Source: Thamnaconus septentrionalis (Eukaryota; Chordata; Actinopteri; Tetraodontiformes; Monacanthidae). Taken from it: a stretch of 64,000 bases of DNA. Positions within the stretch are counted from its first letter, which is position 1. Each line of letters begins with the position of its first letter. The notes below the pieces were generated by a model. The model was not told the DNA's origin and made no database searches. It saw only the letters and a program-made list of their open reading frames with translations. Location of the stretch: assembly GCA_009823395.1 (NCBI GenBank), contig CM020501.1:11485861-11549860 (forward strand), read 5' to 3'. This document shows positions 43,701 through 54,199 of this stretch, in pieces. The translations under genes and the position numbers were made by a program.

Positions 43701-44397
43701 CACTGCAATTCAACAGCTACATGAATACATGCCGCTGCCCATTTGACAGACAGAGAGAAAGCTGAAGGAATAATGAAAGGCATGAGTGTCTCAGTTGAAA
43801 CACATGACAGCTACAGACGAGGGTTACTGAGCAAAAGTTTGATGAAACACCTATGGTGGAAAAAAGAACACAACAAAAGGAAATGAAAGACACGCTGTCA
43901 CGAACACATGATCACAAGAGCAGAGACCATTACAAAATACACCTATTGGGTGGTGCGCAAGAGGTGGAGAGTTCCATTGTGTTGAGCAATTTGTTCCTGA
44001 CAGTGTTTTGTCATGTTGACCAAGACTTCACTTTGTGACACAAAAACTCGTCCTGTCTCACGACAATTCAAAAAGTCTGAACAGTGAGGTTTGAGCTTCA
44101 AAACAAAGTTTTGACAAAACACTTTAGAAAAGAAGTAAAAGTTCAACTGCTTAAATAAGCAAATAGATATTCATTTAGTCCCATCACGTGTATTAGAAAG
44201 ACTTGATAAACTGCTTGTCAGTAAATTCAATGTTCTCAGGATGATTGCTGAAGAGGCGAATCGGTTCACATCGCTATGAATTTCTTTTCTTACACTTTGA
44301 GCAGAAGAGAACGAGAACAAGGGAAACTCCCATGTTCGCATTCGGTGAACGAAACAAAAAAAAACCTCCCAGGCTTACCTGTGAGGGTCAGAGTGCT

Positions 44398-44429
<32 letters not shown>

Positions 44430-44478
44430 GGGTCTTCACTGAGGGGCCTCTCATGCTGTCAGGCTGAGGAGCCGCCAT
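40669..44478 (-). CDS. tmem154: tmem154, single-pass transmembrane protein 154
   Basis: Exons (minus): 44478-44379, 43702-43514, 42213-42109, 41873-41835, 41683-41516, 41262-41208, 40872-40796, and a weak terminal candidate 40706-40669. All have GT-AG borders. Phases run 1-1-1-1-1-2-1 and the frame stays open. The product is a signal peptide, an acidic Ser/Pro/Glu-rich ectodomain with hexapeptide repeats, one membrane helix, and a cytoplasmic tail. The tail ends FEEDVPSVLELEMEELDQWM, matching human TMEM154 FEEDTPSVMEIEMEELDKWM. Predicted length is about 256 residues against 183 in human; the excess is ectodomain. Molecular function is poorly known; sheep TMEM154 variants affect susceptibility to ovine lentivirus. 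The gene neighbours fbxw7 in the same orientation as in human, supporting orthology. The last exon is uncertain: two nearby acceptors (before 40706 or 40703) share one frame. Confidence 0.88.
40747..40788. repeat. (GATA)n microsatellite at a splice donor
   Basis: About ten GATA units on the plus strand. On the gene strand the tract begins one base after the GTAAGT donor (40795-40790) of tmem154 exon 7. Confidence 0.96.
40796..40872 (-). CDS. tmem154: tmem154 exon 7, conserved cytoplasmic tail
   Basis: 77 bp encoding PMFEEDVPSVLELEMEELDQ and then WMKKDS, the most conserved part of the family and the basis for naming the gene. The acceptor is CTCTCCAG before 40872. It enters in phase 2 and leaves in phase 1. 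The acidic, leucine-rich pattern suggests a helical protein-binding motif; no partner is inferred. Confidence 0.92.
41516..41683 (-). CDS. tmem154: tmem154 exon 5, transmembrane segment
   Basis: Encodes a short acidic juxtamembrane stretch (EVDPESTSDLETQE), a hydrophobic helix starting SIIILIPVVLAVLAVLIIG, then the basic stop-transfer run CRRLKKQTRKQ. The topology is type I given the exon 1 signal peptide. Phase 1 at both ends. Confidence 0.9.
43514..43702 (-). CDS. tmem154: tmem154 exon 2, hexapeptide-repeat ectodomain
   Basis: 189-bp exon, phase 1 at both ends, with acceptor TTGCAG before 43702 and donor GTGAGA after 43514. It encodes FEEEEAESG, then six degenerate D-x-E-N-P-x hexapeptides, then a GGDNVQTSG linker. 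The repeat is strongly acidic and Pro-rich, so probably extended and flexible. It lies between the signal peptide and the rest of the ectodomain. Confidence 0.85.
43537..43644. repeat. 18-bp coding minisatellite
   Basis: Six tandem 18-bp units on the plus strand: five clear copies at 43555-43644 of the type TCACCTGGGTTCTCAGGG, and one degenerate copy at 43537-43554. The period is a multiple of three, so copy number can change without a frameshift. Confidence 0.92.
44379..44478 (-). CDS. tmem154: tmem154 exon 1, signal peptide
   Basis: Begins MAAPQPDSMRGPSVKTP, followed by ten consecutive leucines and STLTLT, a typical signal-peptide layout. The Met at 44478 has A at -3 and G at +4, a strong context; the Met at residue 9 is an alternative. 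The donor GTAAGC follows base 44379, phase 1. Confidence 0.88.
44401..44427. repeat. (CAG)9 / (CTG)9 coding trinucleotide repeat
   Basis: Nine perfect CAG units on the plus strand, read as nine CTG leucine codons in the tmem154 signal-peptide core. Confidence 0.97.
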
Positions 44479-46860
44479 AGTGCCATCGTGTGCCTGCTTC
44501 CTCCTCTACCGTCACAGCATCACACTTCCTGGTCAGGCTAAACATGTTAAATGAGGAGGAAAAAGAGAAGAAAAAACCATGACTCTCTCTTTCTTCCTCT
44601 CTCTCTCTCACACACACACACACACGCACACCCTCACACTGACTCAGATAACTTACTCAGATGTGACGCAACCGGGCGGGTGCCTGTCGCCACAAGTTTG
44701 ACGGCTCCTCAGCACCACCACGGTCACATTCCTGCCGGTTAGGTATGCAGCTCGGCTCAGCAGAGTGTGTGTGTGGGGGGGGGGGGCATGCACAGCTGGT
44801 TGACTTTCTCGAGAGACATGTGACCACGTCAAGCTGCTCCTTTGACATAAAAAAGTAGATTGATGAACAGAGGACAAGGCCGTTCCAAGACATTTGTTTG
44901 TTACCGCGGAGTCATAAAAGAAGCCTGTGTAGATTAATACCAATGACTGAATGAGACGGCCATGCTTTCGCAATTATCTATGGCCGACGGCTGATGGCGT
45001 AGTCTGAAAAGACACCTGTATCTTTTTTCGGTCTTCATTCATGGTGGGAAATTGCAGCGGAAGAGACTGCAGGCGACTGCACGACAGCTACAAAACATTT
45101 CAGTCAATGTCATTTTCATATTAATATTTCCTGTTTTAGAGAAATACATTTTTAGTTATGTCCCGGAAATGAACCTTTAATTACCCCTTGTATAAGATAT
45201 GTTTAAAAGGAAAATGTATTTCCTTGGTTTAAAATTTTGAAGTGCTTGTTTTGGTTGTTTTTATAAATATGTATTTATCTCTATCTATGTTAGTAGATCG
45301 TAGAGATTGTGTAGTCATGTAAAAGACTTTGTACTCTTAATAGCTAAAATCCATCTGCAGAGTATATTACAACAATCATAACTAATATCATGAACTAATA
45401 GTGACTGGGACTAATGGAGCAGTCACATAATTGCATGTGAACAGTGTCTTTGTAAAGATACAGCTACATACAGATACATGTGTCACGTTAATATTCGTGA
45501 CTATTCCTCCCACACAAACTACATGAGCCTCATGAGAGTCATTCAGTTAAAAGTAAAGTGCAGCTCAGCTCTCATATACTTGATCTGTCACTTCCCGTTT
45601 TCATCAGACACCTGTGACAGTGTATCCATTCCTGCTGTTAACTTGCTTGACAACCGTCATGGTTTCACTGTGAAAGTGGCATTTTCAACACAAGTAACAT
45701 ACATGACCTTACAGCATCTGCGTACATGCCTTTTTATTTGACAGCAGAGTCTAAAAACCCTCAGTTAGAAATATATAATGTAAGAGAACATAACAGCATA
45801 AAGCATCACCATTTATATGACCTCCCATAAAAAAACATGATCGCTTACTTATGTATTTGTCTAAAAAAGTCAAAAGAGGTCATTCTGCTTTATGGGTTTG
45901 AAATAAATATGAAAACTAACAAAACAAATGCATGCCGCTCTTCTTGGGTATGAAGCATTTCATGGATACAAAAACTGAAAGGAAAAATAAGGGTCATACA
46001 TTATGATTTAGAAATCTCTTCAAAGCAGCTCTTTGAAGTATTAAAGGTGAAAAAAGACAGTTCTTACACAACAATAAATCACCCTACAATCTGATAAAAT
46101 CCTAACACACCAAAACGTATAGAAATATAAATCAACACATTTCAAGGCTTGTTTTATCAGAAGCAAGACAGATAAAAAAAAGAGCTAGTTAATAATACGT
46201 CAGCAGCCTGCCGATGTTCTCTTTTAGAGGAAGAAGACTAATCCCTGCCTTCCTGCATTTTCTTGATTTTAACGTGACTGCTTAAAGCAGGCTCAGGCTT
46301 GTTTCATGGCCTAATCTGATCTCTTTAACAGTTAAATGAATCTATGCCTCAGGAACTGTACGACTGCAACTGGTCACAACTGGTCCTTGACTGATTTTCT
46401 AAAATGTGTAAAAAATGTGGATGTACTTTCTTATTTACAGTATTTTGAAATGGTCCACAAAGTCATACACAGGTTTTTGTTTCCTGAAAGCTCTTGCACC
46501 ACCAAGATGACGTGGGCTACTCAGAAGTTGTTTTTTTCTTCTATGTAAGGCAATTGTGAATTTTCTGTTGCTCAAAAAAACATGTTTTAGACTGAGTTCA
46601 GAGTTAGAAAAGATTGTCAGCAATGAAATTAAATTAATTAATTAAATAACATAATATAAAAAGATGTGTATATGCATTTCAAAAGCTACATTTGTTAAAT
46701 ATTAAACAAATGTAGAAATAGTGATTTAAAAAAATAAAATAAAAACAAAAAGAGTCCTTTGAAGAAGTCCGTGCATTAGTACGGTGATTTTGTGTTGAAC
46801 AGGAGGAACCTTTGTGTTTGTTCCGCGACGCAGTGGGACAGAATATGCTGCCGGAATCCT
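44479..46860. other. divergent intergenic region tmem154 / tma16
   Basis: 2.4 kb between two divergently transcribed genes. Near tmem154 it has short CA and G runs (44610-44630, 44768-44786); the remainder is AT-rich. No additional gene is recognised. Confidence 0.6.
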
Positions 46861-46862
46861 TC

Positions 46863-46870
46863 ACTTCCGG
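46863..46870 (+). promoter_or_regulatory. ETS/GABPA-type site of tma16 promoter
   Basis: ACTTCCGG, 45 bp upstream of the tma16 ATG. ETS sites this close to the start are typical of promoters of ubiquitously expressed ribosome and translation genes. Confidence 0.5.
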
Positions 46871-46914
46871 TGTGGTTGTCAACAGACAAGAAACACGCGT
46901 GTTTGCCAGTCATA

Positions 46915-48804
46915 ATGGTTAGTCTCTTGTTAAATCGATTTGGTATTGAAGGCCTGTGTTGTTGGGCCTGTAATGGTTTTTGTTCGTCATGCCGTGTGTT
47001 TGTGTGTTATTGCAGCCCAAAGCTCAGAAAGGAAAGCCTGCGGAGAAAGCTGTGCACCCGTACAGCAGGAAGGCTGCTTACCTCGCACGAGAAGAGATCC
47101 GATTGAAAAAGAAAGAAAGGTCAGAGGAGAAGAAGACAGACAGAGATAGCTCGACACAGTGGAGACATCAGGGTTATTAAAGTGTTTTAATGTGACTTTA
47201 ATAGGTGTTGAAAACTATATCTGATAGGAAATGAGCTATGGCATCCGCAACTACATAATAGGTTTTATACAGTGGACAAGAACAACGTGATAGAATGACA
47301 GTAAAATACAAACCCTCCTTCATATCGCATTAATAAACTGATAATGGCAACATGTAACTCTGTAGTGTGTAGGGAGATCAAGCAAAATCACATATTATAC
47401 ATTATATTGACTTTCATGTTTTGTGGTTGTTCTCCAGGCAGAAGACTGACAAAGCCACACGTCTCAGCAGCATTGGTAATTTTTGCTGTTTCTAATTTTA
47501 GACAAACTGTTCGTTGTGAAGAATATGCGTCTTCTTCTCTTTTTAAATTCCTCTTCATATCTCTGTTTCTAGGTGAGAAGCTGCTGTGGTTCCAGGCACA
47601 GTTGGATTCTGGGAAGGCCACTTACACCCGAAAAGAAGCCTGTGAGATCGTTGAAAGGTCAGCAACTGTTTGTTACTTTGGCCTTGCTTCACTTGTTATT
47701 TTAGGTAAAAGACAATATAATGTTATAATGTTAAATCTAAAAATATTCATTTGTGTTACTTGTTGATAGTTTTCCTGCACCATACATGTTAGTTCTATGT
47801 TTTATTGTTTATGTGCAGGTACCTGCAAAGGTTCAACTCTGAACTGGAGCAGATTGAGCTAATGAACGGGATCAAAGGTCGTCAGGGTCGTCTTCATGGT
47901 GCCAGAGAGGCTGTCATCAAACAGACCATCGAGCGAGAGCGGGAACAATACGAGGGAGCCGGGTTCGGTAAGTCTGACACATAAACTCGTAGACAGAAAT
48001 GCTCTGTGCATGCACCTTGTCATTGGTGGAAAATCTCTGTTTTGTCCTTTTCAGAGATCCCAGACATCATCAATGGAAAGCATCTGAAAACATTCAGGTG
48101 AGCGCAGACAACTGACAGTTCTCTGTGTTAGACAGATGGCTTCAATTATTGAGATGACAATATGTGAATATAGTTGCTGAATAAATGTTTTAGCCCTCCC
48201 CTATTCAAGCATATGCAAAACAAAACATTGTAAATGATGTTTTTGATCGGAAGAACCAACACCTGCCTTCACGTGGCCATCTGCTACATCAGTTTGGTTC
48301 TCAGGAGGTCTTTAGCACTCCTACTCGTCCCCAGACTGAGGACAAAAATCTGAATGCCAATAAAATGCTCATGAAGTGTACTGCACTGAAGACAAGTTCA
48401 ATTTTCTATTTTTGGTTTTAAAGTTATTCAAACCCTTTTGTGTCAATGCAAATTCATGCAAGTGCTCATAAAGCTGATCTTTGTACTGTATGACTTTTAA
48501 AATTCAAAATTTAAAATATCAGATTAACTATCTGCTCCTTGGCTGTCACTATGTGGAATTGAAGTCTTTCTAATTTAGGAGTGTACATATTGTTGTGAAT
48601 ATTTAATCTCATCCTCTGTGATCCTGTTTGACATGCAGGGAGTGGACTGGCGATCTTAAAAAACTTCCCAATATCAAACTGCGGAAGGTGTCTAACAAAG
48701 GCTTGGACACGAAGAATGAAGAAAAAGATGAGAATGATGATGCAGATGACCAAGATGAAGATGATAACAATGAGCTGGATGACTTGGCTCTGATGTCTGA
48801 CTGA
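46915..48804 (+). CDS. tma16: tma16, translation machinery-associated protein 16
   Basis: Exons: 46915-46917 (ATG only), 47016-47119, 47438-47475, 47573-47657, 47819-47967, 48055-48097, 48639-48804. All have GT-AG borders and consistent phases (0, 2, 1, 2, 1, 2). The 195-residue product matches human TMA16 (203 residues) throughout: HPYSRKAA near the start, [12 protein letters not shown], then [27 protein letters not shown] and [11 protein letters not shown]. The tail is acidic and low in complexity ([18 protein letters not shown]) and ends LMSD. The family associates with pre-60S ribosomal particles in the nucleus; the basic N-terminus suits RNA or nuclear roles. A complete gene with no lesions, followed tail to tail by marchf1, its neighbour in human too. 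Confidence 0.95.
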
Positions 48805-50145
48805 GGCTGGGGAAATATTCAGGACAATTGACTGTGCCGGAGCAGCCACAATGCTATTGAAATGTGCTGCTACTCCATGACTGTCCAGAAGATGGTGCCC
48901 TTTGTGTCAAAACATGTTGGTGCTCAGTGAACTCGCAGAGCCGCTGAAGGTTTCTACATTCATTGTTTATTGCACAAACAAATATGCATGATGGTCCTGA
49001 ATCATCAACTTTTTATCCTGTCAGGAATAGAAAAAGCTTTCCTTCAGGGATTGTGGATTTTTAAAGTCCATGTGGAACATTTATTAAGATCTACTGCCAT
49101 GAATTTGAATTTAATTTGTTTTGAGTTAAAGTGACTGAAATATATATACATAACAACACCAGTGTTGTTTTCATTAGTTAATTACGGCAATTTATATTTA
49201 CACAAAGAGTCATTTTGTGCCCTCCGATTTCTGCACACCGGTCCGCTCAAAGTTTTCTGAATTAACTGCAAACATCACAGCTGGTGGGGCATCTGAAAAC
49301 AGGATTTAATATTATTTGCCTTCTTCCCATCCCATGCCACTACATCTCACACACTGGGCCTTTAAGAGACAGAGAAACTGTCAATTTGTCACATTGTCTG
49401 CGATGTGTCTGTTAGTAGAAAATTTGAACCTTATAGAAAGGAGGAAACATGTAAACAACAGTCACACACAGTATTGAAAGTCTGGTGTCATGTGAATTTT
49501 GTCTCTATACAAGTTCTCGTTACAGCAGCATCTCGACAAACATTGTCAACTGGGATTTGTGAGACTTTCTATTTATAGAACCTTTAAAAACCTTTCTATC
49601 GGAGTTGCTAAATCCACTCTTACATCTTTGATTTCAGATTACAGACACGGTTTAAATAATCATCTTTCTAAGCAACATATCTGACTTTTTGGTGTCTGAA
49701 GACGTGATTGTCTAGAGGGAGACTTCAGGCTGCAGCATGCTTCAAACAAAGTTAGACTGTCTGAAACCCGCCTGGAGGCAGCGGTGGGAGTGTGGAAGAT
49801 GTGATGCTCTTTTTTTCCAGTTAGGTGTTCTCACAACGGCAAACCAATGAAAAAAATGACTATTTCACATTAAGAAACCACATCGACGTTATAATGTTTG
49901 ACGTAGATTAAACTGTTCAGAACCAGAGCGGGTCCAGGCTTTGAGTGAAGCATGCCGAGGCCTTTGACACCATTCACAGGGCGCGCACGTCCTGGACTTG
50001 TCTCGTCAGTGCCGTTTCAGAAAGTGCATACAGTAATAAAACTGAATATACCTCAGCTCCAACCTTCACAAAGTTCTCTCCCTGATGGCTGATTGCAGAT
50101 GATTTTCACCTTTGCGTCGTCGTCCTCCACCTCCTCACAGTTTAA
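48805..50145. other. convergent 3' region tma16 / marchf1
   Basis: 1.34 kb between two converging genes, probably mostly 3' untranslated sequence. Minus-strand AATAAA motifs at 49085-49080 and 48971-48966 could end marchf1. The nearest plus-strand AATAAA for tma16 that I see is near 50035. The two 3' ends may therefore overlap, but this is not proven. Confidence 0.45.
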
Positions 50146-50465
50146 TCAGACCGGGTTCTGCGCAGGCGCCACAGCGGCCTCGACTGACATGTCCGAGTCT
50201 ATCTGGGCCTCCTGGGCCGGGACGGGGGCCGAGGCGGGGACCTCCACGGCCTCATGCCTGCCGTTGGCCAGGGGGCCAGTCCGAGCCTGAACGCTGTGCA
50301 GGCCCTTTTCCGGGCAGTTCTGCACGGTGATGACGCGGTTGAAGGCCTTGAGGCGGCGCCACAGCTGCAGGTAGACTTTACACTGTATGTACATGAAGAT
50401 GAGGCCGCCGGTGAAGCCGATGGCCACCACGATCAGCTTGGTCCAGAACGGCCACTCCAGCACAC
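50146..50465 (-). CDS. marchf1: marchf1 last exon: second membrane helix and tail
   Basis: Starts [18 protein letters not shown] (second membrane helix, continuing to [12 protein letters not shown]). [16 protein letters not shown] then matches human MARCHF1 closely. The tail is diverged and Pro/Ala/Val-rich ([13 protein letters not shown]), vaguely like the human VVVPVP segment, ending at a TGA at 50148-50146. Enters in phase 1. Confidence 0.93.
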
Positions 50466-52533
50466 CTGTGGACACTCAAAGAGGACGACGGCGTAAGGCC
50501 AGAGGCAGGCTGGTGGCTCGACGCTCGATGCTTGATGGAGTCATGACTGCGGTGCGCGCAGAGCTGTGCTTACCATGGGGCTTATAGTACTTCAGAAGAG
50601 TAAATCTCCATAACTCCTCTGCAGAAGAAGTGAGTGTGATTTCTCTTTACTTGCGTCTCATCTATGCATGGATTTGCTCCAATCATTTGTACACTATACA
50701 TACACCAGTGGTGTGGAATCATGTTTCAGTACACTACGACTAATGCGCTCTGCTTCTAAATTGGAGTTCCTACAGTTTTGAGACCAGCGATGGAGTTACA
50801 CAGTGAACACACAACACGACACCTTCTAGAAGACCACAACGACAGGATCATCTAGCCTCCATCCATCAACCAGCCTGTTTTTTTATAATCTATATATCTG
50901 CCTATATATCTATAATTACTTTTTCATGTTAATTTTAAAGATATATAGATATATAGATAGATATATATACATACACAGCCATCTGCAGAAACTATTGAAA
51001 CAAATGGGTTTTTGCACCTCCCACATCCCAGGTTGATGCAGAACTCCAACCTTTAACTTCTGCTTCAAGTGGAGTAAACAAAATAACCCATAGAATGACT
51101 CATCTCATTTCTGAAGACTCCAATGATAGCCCAGGGACGCAGAATAATGCCAGAAAACAGCAGAGGAAATCTGGCACAATAGGAGACCTTTAACGAGGGT
51201 CAAAAACACAATTGTCCTATTTTTTTTTTTATCCATTTTATTTTATTCCAACTTACAGGCACACTGTCAATTTTAGGGCAAACTGGACGGTAAAGAGCAG
51301 TTTGAGAGGTACGGTAATCCAAAACATCACATCAGTGCAGCTATTTGGCTGGGGGAAGTGACTGCAGCGTGTCTGTTTAGGCTTTGGTTGCAGTTGCAGA
51401 GAGGGACCGGCATAGGCTGATCTTGTTGACTGCCACAAGGTTTTAAGGTCTGGTGCTAATGATAAGCATCTGTAACTCTGTGTCAATCTGAAAGTGTCAC
51501 AATCAGCTTTTTTCTTACGATACGCTAACGCAATTTCATTTAACATGGAATTAAATTAATAAATAAAGCAAACATGGTTGATTTTCAATGGAGGGGAACA
51601 TTTCAGGAAGTGGAGCAATTAATCAAACACAAACACATTTACTAGAACACATGTACATTATTTGTGTATCCGACACCAGAGTCAGAAAATGGAAATATTA
51701 ACATGTGAAATATGTTGGAGGTACTTAAAGGAATTTTAGACCTTTGGAGACTCTATGATGCTTACTAGAATCAAAAATGCTAGTGAGTGGCACAACTAAG
51801 AATGAACAAATGAAACACACCAACAAGATAGAATTTGTTCCACTTGCACCTTTGTGTAAAATTGGCAATTTTAAATCATGGAAAAATGCAACTCTGCTTT
51901 GAACTTGTGCTGTAATTTATTTACCACTTAAGCTTTAAAAAAAAATCAACCCTTTGTGCTTTGTGCTTGTGTTTGTATTCCAGAGAGCCACCTGCTAAGA
52001 ATGACCACTGCAGGAGAGCAAACACACTTGGTGAGACTCTGAAGACTTTGGTGTGTGATACAGAGTGACAGGGCTGGGGGGGCATACTGACCGTTCTTCC
52101 CGAGTCTGATCTCCTCTGCTGTCCTCCTAACCAGGACGTAGACGGACCACAGCATGCACACTATTGCTATGACGTGAAACATGACAGAGCAGAAGATCTT
52201 CCTCCTCTCACTCTTCGACATGTGGAGCTTCTCCCACTGGAGGAGGGAGGGGTGACAGCGGAGGGAGGACAATGAGGACGTGAAAAACAACGTGCGCGAC
52301 GGCTGGACGAGGTCGAGCAAGTGATGGGGGAGCTACTCTGAAGGCCCTACCTTGCGTAGAGGTTTGAGCTTCGTCTCCATGACGAAGTCAAACTTGCAGA
52401 GTTCGCAGCAGCGAGTGTCCGAGGATTTGATCCACTGGTTGAGACACGACTGGTGCACGAAGCTCAGGCTCCCTGTGCAGCGGCAAGGCATTATCAGCGG
52501 GCACTCACTGTCGCCCTCACAGTGGCAGATCCT

Positions 52534-52564
<31 letters not shown>

Positions 52565-53166
52565 AAAAAACTTTACTGAAAACAAATAAATAAAGGAAGC
52601 TGATGAACGTGCTTTGTTTTCACGTCCCATAAAAATGAGATGATTGATTTACTCTGTAGAACCATTTTTACAGCCACTCTACCAGTTTATTACAGGCTGC
52701 TTTTATGGTCCAAATTCAGTCCGTCTTTGTTTACAATCCAATAGCCCATGTCTGTGCTTCTGAGACAAGAGAAAAGACAATCCTTCACATCTACTGCTTC
52801 CTTCATGTTTCATAGACAGCGTGCCTTGTCTGAACACCTCACTGAGCCCGTGCAAACACGTGGAAGGTCCGAGAAAGCATCAGGACTGTTAAAGTAAATC
52901 AGGACAGCTAAAGCAGAGGGCTAAACAAGCTATTCCTGGATCATTAATAGCTGAATGATCCAATCTGAGTTGATTAAACCTCTACCTTACATCACAGTGC
53001 TGAGTGTGCAACCTTGTTCCTGTTGTGTTTGGCCTTGTTTACTGTTATGTTTCAAACCGCATGCTACCGTGCTCTCGTACACGGTTAATTACTGTTTTGT
53101 ATTAGTCGTTTTGAGAAAGAAACCTCCCTGTCAAAATGGAGGTTCAGTGATTGATTGAGTGACCTG

Positions 53167-53219
<53 letters not shown>

Positions 53220-54160
53220 CAGCCTGAGTTCGTGCATGCTCTCACTCTGGGTGTTGCTCTCTCAGTCCCCCTGCAGCCTGACACTGACCTGCAGACCTCC
53301 AGCTCAGAGTCGTCAGAGAATGTCGGCGGCAGCTGCGCGCCTCCGTTCAGCCCACAGTGTTTTTGGGGCGTGGGCACCGACATGTCCCCGCCTCCCGAGC
53401 CCTTCTCCTGGTACTTCTTGGTGATAAGCTCCTCGCCGTCCTCGGCCAGGGAGGAGCTGCCGTCCGGGCTGGCTGAGCGGAGGCTCCTCTCCTGGTCGCG
53501 GCTCGGGGAGCCCTGACTCCGCGAGCAGCAGCCACCGCCGCTGAGCTCCTCCTTCTTGACGGAGGCCCGGCTGTGGCGCTTCTTCAGGCCCCCGGGGTCC
53601 CTCACCAGGGGCTGGTTCTCCTTGGTGCCTTCGTCCGAGCCCACCGACTGCAGCTCCATCACCTCCGTCTTGTCCTCCGCGCCCTTCCCCTGACCTCCGG
53701 TGGCCATCCCCTCCCGGCTGCTGGCGCTGCGGCGGCAGCCCCGCCGGGCCTTCTCCTTGCTCCAGCTGCGGGCCTCGCGCCACGCCTCCCCCTCGGAGCT
53801 GGAGTCGGACGGCGGGGCCGCCGAGCAGCGCAGGCGGGGCGCCAGCTCCCTCTTGCTCCTGGAGGGCCGCTCCCTCTTCTCGCCCAGCTCGCTGCGGTCG
53901 GAGCTGTGGCTGCGCTCGCTGCGCTCCGCCTGCTCCTGCTTGCCGTGGTTGGACTCCACGCACTCCAGGGCGCCGCACACGCTCCGCTTGCGGCGGTGAC
54001 GCCGCTTCACCTGCTTCTTCTGGGAGGAGGCGGCCGAGCCGGACACCGTCATGCCGGAGGTGCTCGTGCGCCCGTTGGGTTTCTGTGACTCAGACGCATC
54101 CTCGGCCACTCGGGCCAACTGGCCAGAGCTGAGCGAATGCATGGACACAGACACAGATGT

Positions 54161-54199
<39 letters not shown>

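Noticed and set aside
53313..54088. 221-codon minus and 171-codon plus frames over the marchf1 cassette
   Set aside because: Shadows of the GC-rich cassette exon; only one frame joins both splice partners.
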